In this document: positions 20,046 to 30,355 of the stretch, in pieces
How the letters are laid out: each line of letters opens with the position of its first letter
Position numbering within the stretch: position 1 is the first letter of the stretch
Source: Cristatella mucedo
Lineage: Eukaryota; Bryozoa; Phylactolaemata; Cristatellidae
Assembly (NCBI GenBank): GCA_009760855.2
Contig: WPIO01000102.1
Coordinates: 746,001-810,000 of the forward strand
Length of the DNA: 64,000 bases
Reading direction: 5' to 3'
The notes under the pieces: generated by a model
The model's input: the letters and a program-made list of their open reading frames with translations, nothing else
Database searches by the model: none
What the model was told of the DNA's origin: nothing
Translations under genes and position numbers: made by a program

Positions 20046-21047
20046 TTAAAAATAGAGCCGTAATGCCAAGCTTAACATATTACTACCGGCGTTATCAAGC
20101 AAACTATTATTCGAAAGAGTGGCAATGCTGGTATGTTGCTGTGCGACATCCATCATGTGATCGCCAAATTGATTTACAACATATCTATAATCTAGAGTAA
20201 TAGAAAATCTACTAGAAATTCGAGCCTCCAGACCGCCACCAAAAATAAAGTACTGATTCCATGCTTTCTTAACAAAATCCTCATCCTCTAAATTATTATT
20301 GTTAATATTATACTGCCCCGCCACTCCAAATGTCCCAAACAATGAGAGATTTTCTGTTATTTTAAACCCCAATGCCACATTAACTCCAATCGTAGCATCT
20401 ATGCGAATATTTTCGCTAAATTTATTTTCTCCATCTGCCAAAGCATAACCATCCTTACTAAAAAGCCACTTCATGGAATCAATTGCTATTACAGGACTCG
20501 TTGAAACAGGCTGCCAATAAAAAGCAGTTAAATCTATATATACATGTTTTTTTTCTAAAATCTTAAAACCTAAGCCAAAATTAATATCCGCCTGACTTCT
20601 ATTAATTTGAAAACCATCCAGCAATATAATACTATATATATAACAATATCTACGACATCTATTGAAAAGAAAATTATAATCATTATAAACATTACTGACA
20701 TCTGGTATGCTATCAATAGATCCAGGGGAAATTAGATGATGACCATAAGTTACACCAAGATCTAAATGTATTCTTCTGTTTTTTGGCTGATATTTTGGCT
20801 TCTGCTGTTTTTTAACTTTATTTGGCTTTGCTTGCCTTGCTTTGCCAATATATTCCATTTCATCAAAATCAATAATATCGTCTAATGATGTATTATTACC
20901 CACTGCGGCAACATCTTTTGGTAAGAATGCACTTGGAACAGTAATCTTTGCCTGCTCAGCTATGGAACAATTATTGACCACAACAAACATCAGACCAATA
21001 AATAACAAATTTAATGAATATCTCAGCTTTTGCTTGCTTTGCAACAT
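20046..21047 (-). CDS. Outer-membrane beta-barrel protein, short paralogue
   Basis: A 333-residue protein with an N-terminal secretion signal (LNLLFIGLMFVVVNNCSIAE; the Cys could be a lipoprotein site but no good lipobox precedes it), a short charged linker with a Lys-rich patch (KPNKVKKQQKPKYQPKNRR), then a domain of alternating strands ending in LALRLYF. A terminal Phe after alternating hydrophobic residues is the Bam recognition signal of outer-membrane barrels. The barrel shares blocks with the upstream gene (FGGGLEARISSRFSITLDYR versus FGGGMELRLSNSFAVTIDYK). The genes are 3 bases apart and co-directional, so they form an operon. Probable surface protein of the OmpW/surface-antigen-like type; exact family not assigned. 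Confidence 0.82.
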   Translation of the reverse strand: MLQSKQKLRYSLNLLFIGLMFVVVNNCSIAEQAKITVPSAFLPKDVAAVGNNTSLDDIIDFDEMEYIGKARQAKPNKVKKQQKPKYQPKNRRIHLDLGVTYGHHLISPGSIDSIPDVSNVYNDYNFLFNRCRRYCYIYSIILLDGFQINRSQADINFGLGFKILEKKHVYIDLTAFYWQPVSTSPVIAIDSMKWLFSKDGYALADGENKFSENIRIDATIGVNVALGFKITENLSLFGTFGVAGQYNINNNNLEDEDFVKKAWNQYFIFGGGLEARISSRFSITLDYRYVVNQFGDHMMDVAQQHTSIATLSNNSLLDNAGSNMLSLALRLYF

Positions 21048-21050
21048 AAT

Positions 21051-23093
21051 CTAAAAATATAAACGCAGGGCGATATTCAATAAATGAGACCCATAATTAA
21101 ATAATATGGGCGAGCCAAATTCAGCAAAGCCAGAAATTGAAGTTGGCATATTTGGTTGCAATAAATTCTTCGCACCGTTACCAAATTGATTCAAAACATA
21201 CTTGTAATCAATGGTTACAGCAAAACTATTGGAAAGACGTAGCTCCATTCCACCGCCAAAAGAAAAATACTGATTAAAAGAATCAAGGGTCCACCCCCTT
21301 GCATTGGAGGGAACGCCATTTGTTGCCCCCGTGATGGTATCATATTCTCCCAAGACACCAAAAGAGGCAAAAGTAGAAAATCTACTAGATACATTCCATC
21401 CCACAGTAGCCTGAGCGCCAATAAATTGCTGAACAGTCCAAACCTGAGAATCATTTCCAACCAAAACTCTTGCCATCAAGTCCCAACTTATATGAGAATC
21501 AAACATTAAGAAAACATTCATATTCAGATAGAAATGTTTTCTTTCAAACAATTTTGCTCCAATTGAAAAACTAACTAATCCTGAATTTTTGCTGATAATG
21601 TTATATTCTGGCATTGCGAGTGCGAGAGTATTTACAGCCTGTGAATATAAAGAAGTGACAATATCGCTACTACCAACACTAATATCACTGTAACTGTATG
21701 CTCCACCAACTTCAACATAAATACGCCTTCGCCTGAGATGATGTGGAATTTCTCCGTAAAGCGTGATTTTTGGTTTTTCTCCATTTATGTTCTGCTGCTT
21801 TCTATAATTAATTCTAGATTTCTTTGAATCTGATAAATATAAATTAGCTTTTTTGTTATTTTTAATTTCTGAAGTCGTAGGATCTGTGCTAGCATTTTTG
21901 ATCATATTGCTATCTTCACCATTGGGTGCCGTAATTTGAGATGCTGAGGCGATCTGGTATTGTTCGTTATTACCATGCGATGAATCGCGCGAAGTGCTAT
22001 TTTTCTTAGGCTCTGATGCGGTATGATATTTTACATTATCAATATTAAAATCATTGTTTGATGTATGGATTGGCTGAGTCGCCGACACATTATAATGGTA
22101 TTGCAGATTACCGCCCAATGACTTTGACGTCGCGATATTTTGTTGCGATTTTGAGAGAGACTGGCGAGATTGAAGATCAAGATTAGATGTATTGTGAGAA
22201 ATGGTATTGAGCGGAGAACGCAAGCCCTGCAAATCACCAGCAATCGCAATGACTTGCCCTGAGGCAGAATGTGAGCTTTCGCAAAAGTGAGGTGCTTCTT
22301 GGTTGTTTGTCGCAAAGCTAGGTGAAGGATTGACTATCATATCGGCAGCTTTATTTTTCAAAATACTACCATCGCCCAACACCATACTGGCAACCAAGCC
22401 AAGGAATGTATCCTTAATCATAGTCGATAAAATTTTACCATCCAAAATTACTCCACTTTTATTGTTTTGCCATATTGCATCTGTGAATAATGCCAATCTT
22501 TCATAAAAGTAATCTGCAATTTTTGCCACCACCAACTCGGATGACGAGATTTTTTCATTCAATATTTCTTTGTGAGAGCTATTTGCTGAATATTTTTTAT
22601 CGCCGAAAGACCCAAAAAATCTACCAATAATTCTATAAAACAAACAATCATATGGCACTTTTTTACTTAAATAACAGCCAAAATAATCCACAATAAATGG
22701 CTTCTTTAAAGCAACAGCAATACCATAAAATTTACCCTTAAAATATTCTACATAGCGCATTAAACTGCGTCCAGATTCTTCTTTTAAGCGAGGTAAAATA
22801 TCTTCAGTGAAATATTTATCTTTGGGAGCAGATATCTCCGAAAATAAATTGACATTTTGCCCAACATTGGTGGGATATTTTTTAATAGAATCAACAACCT
22901 GTGCGGGCATTAACCACTCAAGAGCTTGTTCATAATGAATATTTTTGCTTATTGCGATGTTTTCAACATTGCAGGCACCAAAGCTGCTGGATTGTAGTAT
23001 TTTTACCTCCAATACAAAACAAAGCATCGCAGCTAAAAACATAACAATATCAACTGTTAAAAAAATATTTCTATTAACGCAAAAAAGCACCAC
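21051..23093 (-). CDS. Outer-membrane beta-barrel protein with a long N-terminal domain
   Basis: A 680-residue paralogue of the downstream barrel gene. A GTG at 23093 gives an N-terminus with a basic residue before a hydrophobic stretch (FLTVDIVMFLAAMLCFVLEV); the ATG at 23042 would leave a signal without a positive charge, so I keep the GTG. Residues about 50-270 form a helical, probably periplasmic or surface domain with no recognised family; residues 270-460 are Ser/Asn/Gln-rich and low in complexity; from about 475 (RRRIYVEVGGAYSYSDI) the barrel runs to the terminal LNIALRLYF. The long extra domain sets it apart from its neighbour and could be an exposed passenger. Function at the surface is inference. 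Confidence 0.8.
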   Translation of the reverse strand: MVLFCVNRNIFLTVDIVMFLAAMLCFVLEVKILQSSSFGACNVENIAISKNIHYEQALEWLMPAQVVDSIKKYPTNVGQNVNLFSEISAPKDKYFTEDILPRLKEESGRSLMRYVEYFKGKFYGIAVALKKPFIVDYFGCYLSKKVPYDCLFYRIIGRFFGSFGDKKYSANSSHKEILNEKISSSELVVAKIADYFYERLALFTDAIWQNNKSGVILDGKILSTMIKDTFLGLVASMVLGDGSILKNKAADMIVNPSPSFATNNQEAPHFCESSHSASGQVIAIAGDLQGLRSPLNTISHNTSNLDLQSRQSLSKSQQNIATSKSLGGNLQYHYNVSATQPIHTSNNDFNIDNVKYHTASEPKKNSTSRDSSHGNNEQYQIASASQITAPNGEDSNMIKNASTDPTTSEIKNNKKANLYLSDSKKSRINYRKQQNINGEKPKITLYGEIPHHLRRRRIYVEVGGAYSYSDISVGSSDIVTSLYSQAVNTLALAMPEYNIISKNSGLVSFSIGAKLFERKHFYLNMNVFLMFDSHISWDLMARVLVGNDSQVWTVQQFIGAQATVGWNVSSRFSTFASFGVLGEYDTITGATNGVPSNARGWTLDSFNQYFSFGGGMELRLSNSFAVTIDYKYVLNQFGNGAKNLLQPNMPTSISGFAEFGSPILFNYGSHLLNIALRLYF

Positions 23094-24651
23094 AGAATAG
23101 TGTGATTTAATTTAAATAAATTATAATTAGCAAGAATAACATTGATACACTGTTAAATTTTTTTATCAAATATCTCTTAAAAACAACAGAAATAGCATTC
23201 AATGAAAATGATATTTATGAATTTTTACAAAACCTTTGTCGTACGGCATAAATAACTAAATGAAGAATGAAAAATCGCAGTGCTGACTAAAACTGATGTT
23301 ACAGATTACCATGCATAACTTTAAGTGCAAAGAATAACTGAAGATTTAAGTTTATATTTAGCGCCAAAGCATCTCCAACACATCACAATAAAAAGTAGAT
23401 ATAATATCTTTTGGCGTGCAAAAAAAATACACAATAAATTGTTGCCATTCAGCAAATATAACAAGCAAATCTTTTATTAATAGCCATTTCCACACCAGCC
23501 AATCTAGCAGCAATTAAGAGTTGAAATATAGAATTCGATAAAAAAGAACCCTACCACACAACCATAATCTACCAAGCAATTAAATACAAATTTTGCATTA
23601 ATGTCAAAAAATAAACACCATCTAACCATAGCTATAATTACACATTGTAACAATCTTAAATATATATTTAACGCGTCATAAAAACCACGCAAGTATCAAC
23701 ACAAGACAGAACCAGCAAAACATATAACAAAAACCTTAAATTTCCACATATGAAAAGATGCAGCACCAATGCCAATAGGGCAGAAATAAAACAAATAATA
23801 ACAAATTAACACCATAATTAACATAAATAGAGGGCAAGTAATCTTTTGGCCTGTGCTGCCAATGGCGTGCTGTTAAAGAACCTTACAGCAGAATTGAAAT
23901 CAATTTTTGATTATATATAGCAATATCTAGAAAATATTGTATCTTTTAGCAAAGTTTTTTGCTTGCAGCAACTGCCATAAACGACGATACGGCTGAAATT
24001 TTAGCCAAAAACGGCGCTAGCATAAATTACTATTCTGATGAGGATTGAGCTGATATCCATTATCGTTCATTGAAGCACAAGTGAGATCTTTTTTCAGCTT
24101 GCAATGCTACTTTTAAGATAACATTGCTGCCTCTGGCCATGGTTTAAGCTTTTTTTATTTGAAGATGGCAATTTTTATTCTTTTGCAAACGCAAAACCAC
24201 AACAAATATCCTGAACAATTTTTTCTATCGTACACTTTATCGTCGATGTGAAAATCTATCATCTTGTTTTTAAGAAAATATTAATTTGAGAAGATTTATA
24301 GTGCAAAAAACTTCGTAATAGAATGCAAACTGAGATTGCCTATCATGGCATCAGTAACATACTTATCAGCTTGCAAATTTTGATCTAATTGCACATAATA
24401 AAACCATATCAAACAAGTCATTATTATCGCTTGCTCTTTCATCACTATCAATCCATTGCCAGAAAAGACAAAATATACCACCAAGAGGATGCATTATGAT
24501 AAGTAATACCGCCTAACATTACACAATAAAGTCCATGCAATTCAAATAAATTGAATTTATCAACTTCTCTATAACAAACATCACAACAGCAAAGATACAT
24601 TAACCATAAACTATGTCACAATCCATAGCTATCTTTACAACGTCAGTAATG
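23094..24651. other. Long non-coding gap with ankyrin-like debris
   Basis: About 1.56 kb upstream of the barrel operon and downstream of the virB6-like gene. Apart from the ankyrin-like piece listed separately I see no gene. The promoter of the barrel operon should lie near its right part but no clear match is visible. Confidence 0.5.
23846..24048 (+). pseudogene. Possible decayed ankyrin-repeat gene
   Basis: On the + strand, 23846-23920 reads LACAANGVLLKNLTAEL... to a stop, and 23962-24048 (another frame) reads LAATAINDDTAEILAKNGAS followed by INYYSDED and TGA. The second piece fits the ankyrin consensus LHxAAxxGxxEIVxxLLxxGAxIN. With two frames and stops it would be a relic. Support rests on one half-repeat, so this is tentative. 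Confidence 0.35.
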
Positions 24652-27600
24652 CTATTTCTTTTTCTCTGCATCTTTTTTTGCCGCTTTCATTGCGGTTCTT
24701 TGATCTTTCATTTGCTTAAAGCCCATCATTTGCTTTAATATTTCTGCCTGCTGCTTTGCTTTAATAAAATCATCTGAAGCTGGTTTGCTGTTTTTGCTTA
24801 AATCCTCGCTAATGCCATCAAATTTAACCCCTCCCATTCTCTTTTCCTTGGTAAAAGCAGCAAGCTCTGCCATGGCAGCTACAGCTTTACCTCCGTGCTC
24901 TTTTATTAATTTAGAATTCGACTCCATTTCGTGCAACATATTGCTAATTTTATCACATAATGCCTGAGCATCTTTGTATTCTTGCTGCACCTTTCTGGCC
25001 GCTATCTCTGCAGCAATTTTTGCTTGACGTGATTTTACATCGTCGGCTTCTTTTGACTTTTCCACAGCATCGTCAGAAGCATTAACATAGCCCATTGCAC
25101 CACCATCAACAACGCTATCAAGCGCACCCTCCTCCACAACATCAGCAATACCAGAGGCAGAAAGACTGACCGACTCCGAACTGCCAGCCAAAGCCCCAAC
25201 AACCTCTGCGCTCTCCTCCTCCAATGCTTGTTGTGCCGCAACTGCCTCCTGCTCTATTTCCAGCACTTCCTTCCGCTCCTGCTCAATCTGCAATTCTTCA
25301 GCCTGCTCTTGCTCTCTTGTCAGAATTTCTTCCGCAGCCTCACGCTCTGCGAGCTCTTCCACATAGTCTGCTTCTTGCTCCAGCTCTGCCTCATAGGCAG
25401 ACTGCAATTCCTGCTGCAATGCATTGTTCATATCTTGCAATATTTGTACATCTTCATCTTCCATTGCATCTATAGCTCTATCATCTAGCAGATATTCCAT
25501 ACTATCAATGTTCATAACATCTGCGCCATCCGCTCCAAGACCATCTGACTGCAAATCCAATCCCATATCATCGTCCAAAATATCGCCATCACGCTCCATA
25601 TCTGCAGGCTCAGAATCTAGCACAGGTGATTCTTGTTCATCTGTATTAAGCGATTGTGCTGGCTGAGCTTCTAAATCATCTTTTTCTGTTACGCTTTCAA
25701 GGGCATAATCTTCCACTACAGCCCCATTAGATACATCATCAGTAGGTGCAGAATCTTCCACTACAACCTCAGAAGCTAAATAATCAGGAGGTGAGGATGT
25801 TTCTGGCGTAGCGCTTAATTCTAGATCTTCGGAGGCTAGATCTGGTGTATTATCTGCAGGCTCAGAATCTAGCACAGGTGATTCTTGTTCATCTGTATTC
25901 AGCGATTGTGCTATATCCGCACCATCTAAAGAAGCTCCATCTAAACCAGAGGCAGATCTGTTGTCATCTGTAACATCTGCAAGTAACTCTCTATCAGATG
26001 CCATACCAGTCTGAGTAATTGCAGAGCTTGGTTTGACTGATATATTTGGTGATATTACGCCAACTCCATCAGACTTAGAGATTTCATTAGATGGAGTGAC
26101 AAATTCAGCTTTAGAGTCAATTGGATCAGATTGTCCCAGTGAATCCAATCTAGAGCCACTTGCAAGGGTAGCGGGAATTGCCCTCTCAAGGCCGGCACCT
26201 AATTTGGCAGGATAAGAGATATTTGCAGCATCAGGAGAAGAAGATTGTGAAATGCCAGCACCAGCAGAATCCGCTTGATAGTCACCTGAAATAGATCCAG
26301 ACAAAGTCTGCGGAGCATCTGCAGCCAAAGATGGAACAGCCGAGTCTGATGTTATCTGGCCAGCTGCAATTGCGGCCTGACCAGTGCTAGATGAAATTTC
26401 TTGCCCAGATTCCATTTCTGAGGTTGTTGAAAGAACTGCATCGCCCAAAGATTCGATCGAGCTATTGGCAACCGCAGATCTTTCCACAGCATCGGAGCCA
26501 GATAAAGGAGATATTTGCCCAACATCATCAACAGAGCCTTCTTTGTTTGTCGATAATTCTGGATCGCTCATTTTTTTCAAGTCATCCCTCACTCTTTCTC
26601 TAGCTTTTGCATTGCCTTCTGGGATTTGGCCTTGTTTTGGATCAGCGTTTTGCCTGGTAAGTTGTTCGTTTTTATCCGCAATGGTTGCGTTGCTGGCATT
26701 GGTTGCTGGCAGTAGAGTTTGGTCTTTATTTTTTTTCTTATCTTCTACTGCTTTTTGCATATCAGAGATATTTCCTTTAGGTTGCAATAGATCATTTGCA
26801 TTGCCAACCTTAGGCACGGCTGCCGATCTATTTGCATCAACTTTCTTGTTTGCTATATCATTCTGCTTGATTGGTAATTTATCATTCCCATTCAATTGTG
26901 AAGCCTTTTTATCTCTATCTAATTGCTTTTGCTTTTTTTCATCTTGTCTTTTTTTACTAGCATCTCTAATTGCAGCCATAGAATTTAATCCATACTTTAA
27001 ACTTCTATCAATTGGATCGGAAACAAAAGCTTGAAGCTCCTTTCTTGCGCCCTCTGGCACGGCAAAAGTAAACACACCTTTGCCGCCTTTTTCACCTATT
27101 AAAGCGGCTTTTAGCTGATTAAATACATCTGAACCTTTTTTTAACAATCCGGCACCACCAACCAAACTACCAACCTGATTTACTATAGCTTCTGAATTAT
27201 AAACCACAATCATACTAATGATAAACATCAAAAGTGCAAGCATATAAACCCTCACATCCACATCTCCTTCAATTTTAAACATCCAGAAATCATACGAAAA
27301 AAGATCTCCAAGAATATTGATCTTCCAAACCGATTGCCAGCAAATTTTAAAGGCAAAAAGCTGTCTAAAATATTTTATCGCCAAGCCATAAAACATCATC
27401 ATTGAAAACAAATAGAACATTGATTGAAAAATCTCCTGCTCCATTTTTGTCATCCATTTTTTAAAATAACCTTTAGTTCTATCATTTAACATCAACATAA
27501 TGGCAAAAGGCAGAAAGGCTATAGAAACTGCAGAAAAAAGCACTCCCAATAGCACAAAAAAGAAGGTTTTAAACATAGAAATCACCAACAGCCCCATCAA

Positions 27601-29478
27601 AATAAAAATTAGCAACGAAGTAATAAAAAATAAAGGATTGGTGAAATAGGCCGCCAATATTTTGTAGCCGATTACTTCCGAAAAAATAGATTGCAGAATG
27701 GAATCAAACGCAGAAAAAGGATTATTAACATTAGAAGAAAGACCGGCAATATTCGCACCTATTCCAACCAATATTCCACCAAAACCAACAATACCTTCCA
27801 AAAATATCGGGATAATTACATCATCAATTAACTCATAATTACTAGGATCAGTTCCCCACATTATCACACCAAAGGTAAGCATTCTTTGGGTTAAATCATT
27901 AATAGTAATTTTTGTGCTACCTTTTATAATGCCAAAACCATACATTGTCACCATCAAGATAGTTAAAATTATCTTAACAGTTTGAAAGCCAGAATTGGCC
28001 AAAATGTTATTTCTGATGATTTTTATTAATCCATTGTTGGATTCGCTAAAATCTATCAACTTACCATCTGTTAAATTTAGTGGATCTTGCTTGCCAAAAA
28101 GCGGCTCAAAAAAGAAAAAGGCAAATGTTTGCATAACGGATGCTGGTGGATTTTCCATTCCTCCTGCAAATTTTGGCTTGGCTGGTTTGGCTCCATTCAT
28201 AAACACCACCTGATAGGAACCGTCATTATCGTCGTAATAAATGTCGTTAAAGGCAAAATATATTTTTTGCCCAGCTATAGGTGGGCATTGTTCATTAATT
28301 TTAATTGGTATATCGCCTGCATAAGTTGTAAGGGCTTCTTTATTAATTTGGCAGGCAGGATTATATTCTGATTTCAGCTCTATTCCTGGCGTGTTGGCTG
28401 GCAAACTTCCAGTTGGTTGATTTGTTGCTTTTATCATTCTGCCAGAAGTGTTTTTAACATCGGAAAGAGTATTTGATATTGCATCATTATCAAAAACCTT
28501 CGTAGGCAAAGCAAATGGTGTCAAAAGAGCAGTAGAGGTGCCATTAGCAGCATAAACTTGCTGAGTTTTGTAGGTACCAGTTTTGTAGTCATAAATTTTT
28601 TCCGTCCCCTCTACTTGATAATTGGCTACGTGATAGGCATAGTTAGCATTTGCACCAATTTTCATATATAATCCATGCCCATTTTTTAAAGAACATGGAA
28701 TAAAGTAATGATCTCCAGTCGGCCTTTCTGTGGAACACTGATCATCTAAACAATGAATATTTATTATTTTTTCAACCTGATTGTTTAATGCGACGGTGTT
28801 GTTTATATTTTTTGTATAACGCAGCAAGTGGTTGGTTTTTTTCTCGGCAATTAATGCATCCTTATCATCTATTGCATCTAGATTGGTCTGAAATCTACAT
28901 TCTGTATATTTATCCACCGTGTAAACCTCTTCCTTAAATCCCTTTTCCTCGTTTTTGGTGTTTTTAATAGATGTTTCTGAAACTTTTTTTCTTTTACTGA
29001 CTGTCGTCTTGTCGGTTCCGTCCTTACCCCAAGGATAAATTTCTCCATTCACATATATCTCTAAATCCTCTCCAGTTGTAACATATCCACTATCAACCCA
29101 CGCAGAATTCTGACCTAATTCTGTTATATCTTTTGGCACTCCGCCAGCCACTGCGCTACCTTCGCCTTTAACAACAAATCTCATGCCAGAACCAATATCC
29201 TCTTCCTCGTAACACTGTACACCGCCCGGTATAGTTTCATCTTTATTATATTGCCCAGAATAACCCAAAACCACCATGATAATTGCAACCCCAACAATAC
29301 CCTGAGCGCCAAGATAAGCTAAGGTATAATTATATATTTTATCCAGCTGGAGTGTTTCTGAAATTTTAGAAGCAAGAGCCTTGCCATATCCACCAGCCTT
29401 GCCAGTACCGCTAGTTTTTTGCTTATCTTTTTTACTAGGAGGTGGAGAGGCGGCACTTTCTGTTTTATTTCCTACCAT
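24652..29478 (-). CDS. VirB6/TrbL-family type IV secretion inner-membrane protein with a very long tail
   Basis: VirB6 is the polytopic inner-membrane part of type IV secretion systems; Rickettsiales carry several enlarged copies (rvhB6 type). The 1608-residue product has one hydrophobic segment near 52-74, a large non-cytoplasmic domain with Cys and Gly/Asn-rich stretches (about 75-480), a block of five to seven membrane segments (about 485-770, including ILTILMVTMYGFGIIKGS and FFITSLLIFILMGLLVISMF), and about 840 residues of tail. The tail is Lys-rich first, then acidic and Ser/Asp-rich with an exact repeat of SLNTDEQESPVLDSEPAD, a Glu/Gln coiled coil near 1350-1410 (EILTREQEQAEELQIEQERK), and a Lys-rich end. 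It stands alone; other virB genes except virB11 are not in the window. The fold assignment is good; the tail's role is unknown. Confidence 0.85.
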   Translation of the reverse strand: MVGNKTESAASPPPSKKDKQKTSGTGKAGGYGKALASKISETLQLDKIYNYTLAYLGAQGIVGVAIIMVVLGYSGQYNKDETIPGGVQCYEEEDIGSGMRFVVKGEGSAVAGGVPKDITELGQNSAWVDSGYVTTGEDLEIYVNGEIYPWGKDGTDKTTVSKRKKVSETSIKNTKNEEKGFKEEVYTVDKYTECRFQTNLDAIDDKDALIAEKKTNHLLRYTKNINNTVALNNQVEKIINIHCLDDQCSTERPTGDHYFIPCSLKNGHGLYMKIGANANYAYHVANYQVEGTEKIYDYKTGTYKTQQVYAANGTSTALLTPFALPTKVFDNDAISNTLSDVKNTSGRMIKATNQPTGSLPANTPGIELKSEYNPACQINKEALTTYAGDIPIKINEQCPPIAGQKIYFAFNDIYYDDNDGSYQVVFMNGAKPAKPKFAGGMENPPASVMQTFAFFFFEPLFGKQDPLNLTDGKLIDFSESNNGLIKIIRNNILANSGFQTVKIILTILMVTMYGFGIIKGSTKITINDLTQRMLTFGVIMWGTDPSNYELIDDVIIPIFLEGIVGFGGILVGIGANIAGLSSNVNNPFSAFDSILQSIFSEVIGYKILAAYFTNPLFFITSLLIFILMGLLVISMFKTFFFVLLGVLFSAVSIAFLPFAIMLMLNDRTKGYFKKWMTKMEQEIFQSMFYLFSMMMFYGLAIKYFRQLFAFKICWQSVWKINILGDLFSYDFWMFKIEGDVDVRVYMLALLMFIISMIVVYNSEAIVNQVGSLVGGAGLLKKGSDVFNQLKAALIGEKGGKGVFTFAVPEGARKELQAFVSDPIDRSLKYGLNSMAAIRDASKKRQDEKKQKQLDRDKKASQLNGNDKLPIKQNDIANKKVDANRSAAVPKVGNANDLLQPKGNISDMQKAVEDKKKNKDQTLLPATNASNATIADKNEQLTRQNADPKQGQIPEGNAKARERVRDDLKKMSDPELSTNKEGSVDDVGQISPLSGSDAVERSAVANSSIESLGDAVLSTTSEMESGQEISSSTGQAAIAAGQITSDSAVPSLAADAPQTLSGSISGDYQADSAGAGISQSSSPDAANISYPAKLGAGLERAIPATLASGSRLDSLGQSDPIDSKAEFVTPSNEISKSDGVGVISPNISVKPSSAITQTGMASDRELLADVTDDNRSASGLDGASLDGADIAQSLNTDEQESPVLDSEPADNTPDLASEDLELSATPETSSPPDYLASEVVVEDSAPTDDVSNGAVVEDYALESVTEKDDLEAQPAQSLNTDEQESPVLDSEPADMERDGDILDDDMGLDLQSDGLGADGADVMNIDSMEYLLDDRAIDAMEDEDVQILQDMNNALQQELQSAYEAELEQEADYVEELAEREAAEEILTREQEQAEELQIEQERKEVLEIEQEAVAAQQALEEESAEVVGALAGSSESVSLSASGIADVVEEGALDSVVDGGAMGYVNASDDAVEKSKEADDVKSRQAKIAAEIAARKVQQEYKDAQALCDKISNMLHEMESNSKLIKEHGGKAVAAMAELAAFTKEKRMGGVKFDGISEDLSKNSKPASDDFIKAKQQAEILKQMMGFKQMKDQRTAMKAAKKDAEKKK
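25601..25660 (-). repeat. 60-bp repeat in the virB6-like tail, copy 1
   Basis: Matches 25853-25912 with one mismatch, same frame, 252 bases apart (84 codons). It encodes QSLNTDEQESPVLDSEPAD in the acidic tail. The near identity at DNA level, including silent positions, marks a recent duplication. Confidence 0.93.
25853..25912 (-). repeat. 60-bp repeat in the virB6-like tail, copy 2
   Basis: Second copy of 25601-25660; one base differs (ATTCAGCG versus ATTAAGCG). The frame is kept, so the tail can gain or lose whole units by recombination. Confidence 0.93.
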
Positions 29479-30201
29479 TGCAGTCTACGGTGAAAAAAAG
29501 ATTATTTTTACATCTTCAATTGCAGCACAATCATTAAATACAATTGTAATTATCAATAATATAATCAAAAAATATTAAAAAATACTGGCCGTTATTGTCT
29601 GTAACTTATCAACAAAATAATATATTTTCACGCCAAAAAAATTGATAAACAAAGGCGTGATTGCAAATAAACATCCCCAACCAATGGTTCAATAAAGCTA
29701 CACAATTTATTAAGTGAGGTTTTTTATATATTTGCTTGATTGTTTTATTTTAAAAAATCACCAAAATTAGTGATAATTATTTTAGGCTAGGCAATTAAAT
29801 ATTTAGAAATTAAGTTATAATTTGGACGACGCAATAAAAAAAATTACATTAAAATAATTATGCACAAGAAGCAACAAATATACCTAGCCCACAAAAACAG
29901 CAACTGATCTATTAAGATAATTTGGCATGCATTGTAAGCTAAAAGAATAGTATAAATTAAACAATCAGGCCAATAAAACAAAAAAACGACCCCCAAGCCA
30001 AAAGCAACGAAACAATCAGCACACAGCATGACAAAAAGAACTGTTCAAACAGAGATGTTAATCAATAAATACACTGCAAAATTAATTATATTTATTTTGG
30101 CACAATACGACCAAACTGCAGTAATTCAGTCACAATCAACAAAAAAATGGCAGCGACAATATTGGCATAATTTGGTCGCTATTATATCGCAATAAAATGA
30201 G
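29479..30201. other. Non-coding gap
   Basis: About 720 bases between the virB6-like start and the small ORF. Nothing recognised apart from A/T runs. Confidence 0.5.
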
Positions 30202-30345
30202 ATGAATATGGTTGCATTTTTATCTCAGACCAAGATAACAAGGGGCATAAATAACGCATTGCGTCGTAATCAAACAATATCAAAGTCTGCCGGCATTGCT
30301 TTGGTTGTGTTGCTATTATTGGCATTGTGTTTGGCAATCATCTGA
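30202..30345 (+). CDS. Candidate small tail-anchored membrane protein (47 aa)
   Basis: ATG 30202 to TGA 30343-30345 encodes a basic, probably helical N-terminal half (SQTKITRGINNALRRNQTIS) and one strongly hydrophobic C-terminal segment (AGIALVVLLLLALCLAII) that ends the protein, the design of a single-span, C-tail-anchored protein. The upstream bases AATAAAATGAG offer only a weak ribosome site. It ends 10 bases before the end of gltA, which reads toward it. It is too short to rule out chance, but the charge and hydrophobicity layout is unusual for random A/C-rich DNA. Confidence 0.4.
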   Translation: MNMVAFLSQTKITRGINNALRRNQTISKSAGIALVVLLLLALCLAII

Positions 30346-30355
30346 ATTGGGGCTG

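Noticed and set aside
26384-27034. A 216-codon + strand frame inside the virB6-like gene
   Set aside because: Fully inside a longer, well-supported gene on the other strand; its Ser/Leu-rich content mirrors the Lys/Glu/Asp-rich tail.
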